IMG/VR virus record: IMGVR_UViG_3300017990_000015 | Coordinates: 1-64,000 of that record | Source of the DNA: a virus | Direction: 5' to 3' (one strand) | Length of the DNA stretch: 64,000 nucleotides | Shown: positions 63,904-64,000 of the stretch, piece after piece | Numbering within the stretch: the stretch's first letter is position 1 | Layout: each line of letters opens with the position of its first letter | Notes under the pieces: generated by a model | The model's database searches: none | What the model was told of the DNA's origin: nothing | The model's input: the letters and a program-made list of their open reading frames with translations, nothing else | Position numbers and translations under genes: made by a program

Positions 63904-64000
63904 TCATCGGTCGCCCATTCGATCGCGTGCTCGAAAGGTGCTCCGCATGAGGTGCACTTGCCCTCGACCGACATGGTCGGGCCGATCGGTCGATCGTTGA
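63879..64000 (-). CDS. Tail assembly chaperone, upstream frame (start outside window)
   Basis: Reads from the right edge to TGA at 63879. The visible end carries SVEGKCTSCGAPFEH (one Cys-x2-Cys) and DDFF, at which the slippery sequence occurs. Without shifting it ends APSSS. An ATG at 63974 is in frame but the frame stays open further upstream, so the true start probably lies outside. Confidence 0.7.
   Translation of the reverse strand, partial: NDRPIGPTMSVEGKCTSCGAPFEHAIEWATDDFFAPSSS
63897..63903 (-). other. Slippery heptamer T TTT TTC (programmed -1 frameshift site)
   Basis: In the upstream frame the codons read GAT-TTT-TTC; the heptamer T TTT TTC is a classic X XXY YYZ. A -1 slip continues into the 63715-63903 frame, which is open from just before the heptamer. 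Location directly upstream of a tape measure gene matches the conserved frameshift of tailed phages. Confidence 0.8.

Noticed and set aside
1-64000. tRNA genes, integrase, attachment sites, insertion sequences
   Set aside because: I found no cloverleaf with a tRNA T-loop signature, no recombinase motif and no transposase; a lytic lifestyle is suggested only by this absence within the window.

Overview
The window is one densely packed, entirely minus-strand stretch of a tailed-phage genome. It is a contractile-tail (myovirus-type) phage with a large genome, because it carries its own family B DNA polymerase, DnaB-type helicase, primase, UvsX/RecA and SbcCD. The sequence is GC-rich and full of GATC and CTCGAG. 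Genes are joined by 4-base ATGA/GTGA stop-start overlaps and preceded by strong GGAGG-type ribosome sites. Two-component spanin-like genes plus a peptidase endolysin suggest a Gram-negative host; I cannot name it. Terminase and capsid genes are not here and must lie beyond the right edge.

Read in the direction of transcription (64000 down to 1): (i) 64000-44036, tail morphogenesis: a tail assembly chaperone with a programmed -1 frameshift, tape measure, LysM-type tube/baseplate protein, gpD-like hub, spike, an unusual proline-isoleucine rod, gp25/W-like wedge, baseplate J, gpI-like protein and several large fibre or decoration proteins. (ii) 43984-40295, lysis cluster (M15-type endolysin with peptidoglycan-binding domain, three membrane proteins) and small unknowns. 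(iii) 40294-39002, the only long non-coding stretch, with repeats, hairpins and a good sigma70-like promoter. (iv) 39001-28326, an accessory and repair block: amidoligase, two gamma-glutamylcyclotransferase-fold proteins, UvrD-like and UvsW-like helicases, a topoisomerase VI A-like TOPRIM protein. Several genes here are preceded by structured RNA leaders; four share one three-way-junction architecture and a conserved CGACUU(G/U)UG linker. (v) 28325-13190, the replication/recombination operon: promoter and folded leader, O-like initiator with a candidate origin inside its gene, DnaC-like loader, DnaB, primase, PolB, gp32-like SSB, UvsX, SbcD, SbcC, RuvC-like resolvase. (vi) 13189-1, some thirty-five small early-type genes: many zinc-ribbon proteins, coiled coils, an ASCH protein, a PNK-like kinase, an MT-A70 methyltransferase, and several tandem paralogue pairs.

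Main points for follow-up: the repeated three-way-junction leader RNA; transfer of the Mre11/SbcD capping domain onto the N-terminus of SbcC; a lambda-like origin arrangement with palindromic repeats inside the initiator gene; and an amidoligase plus two cyclotransferase-like genes in one operon.
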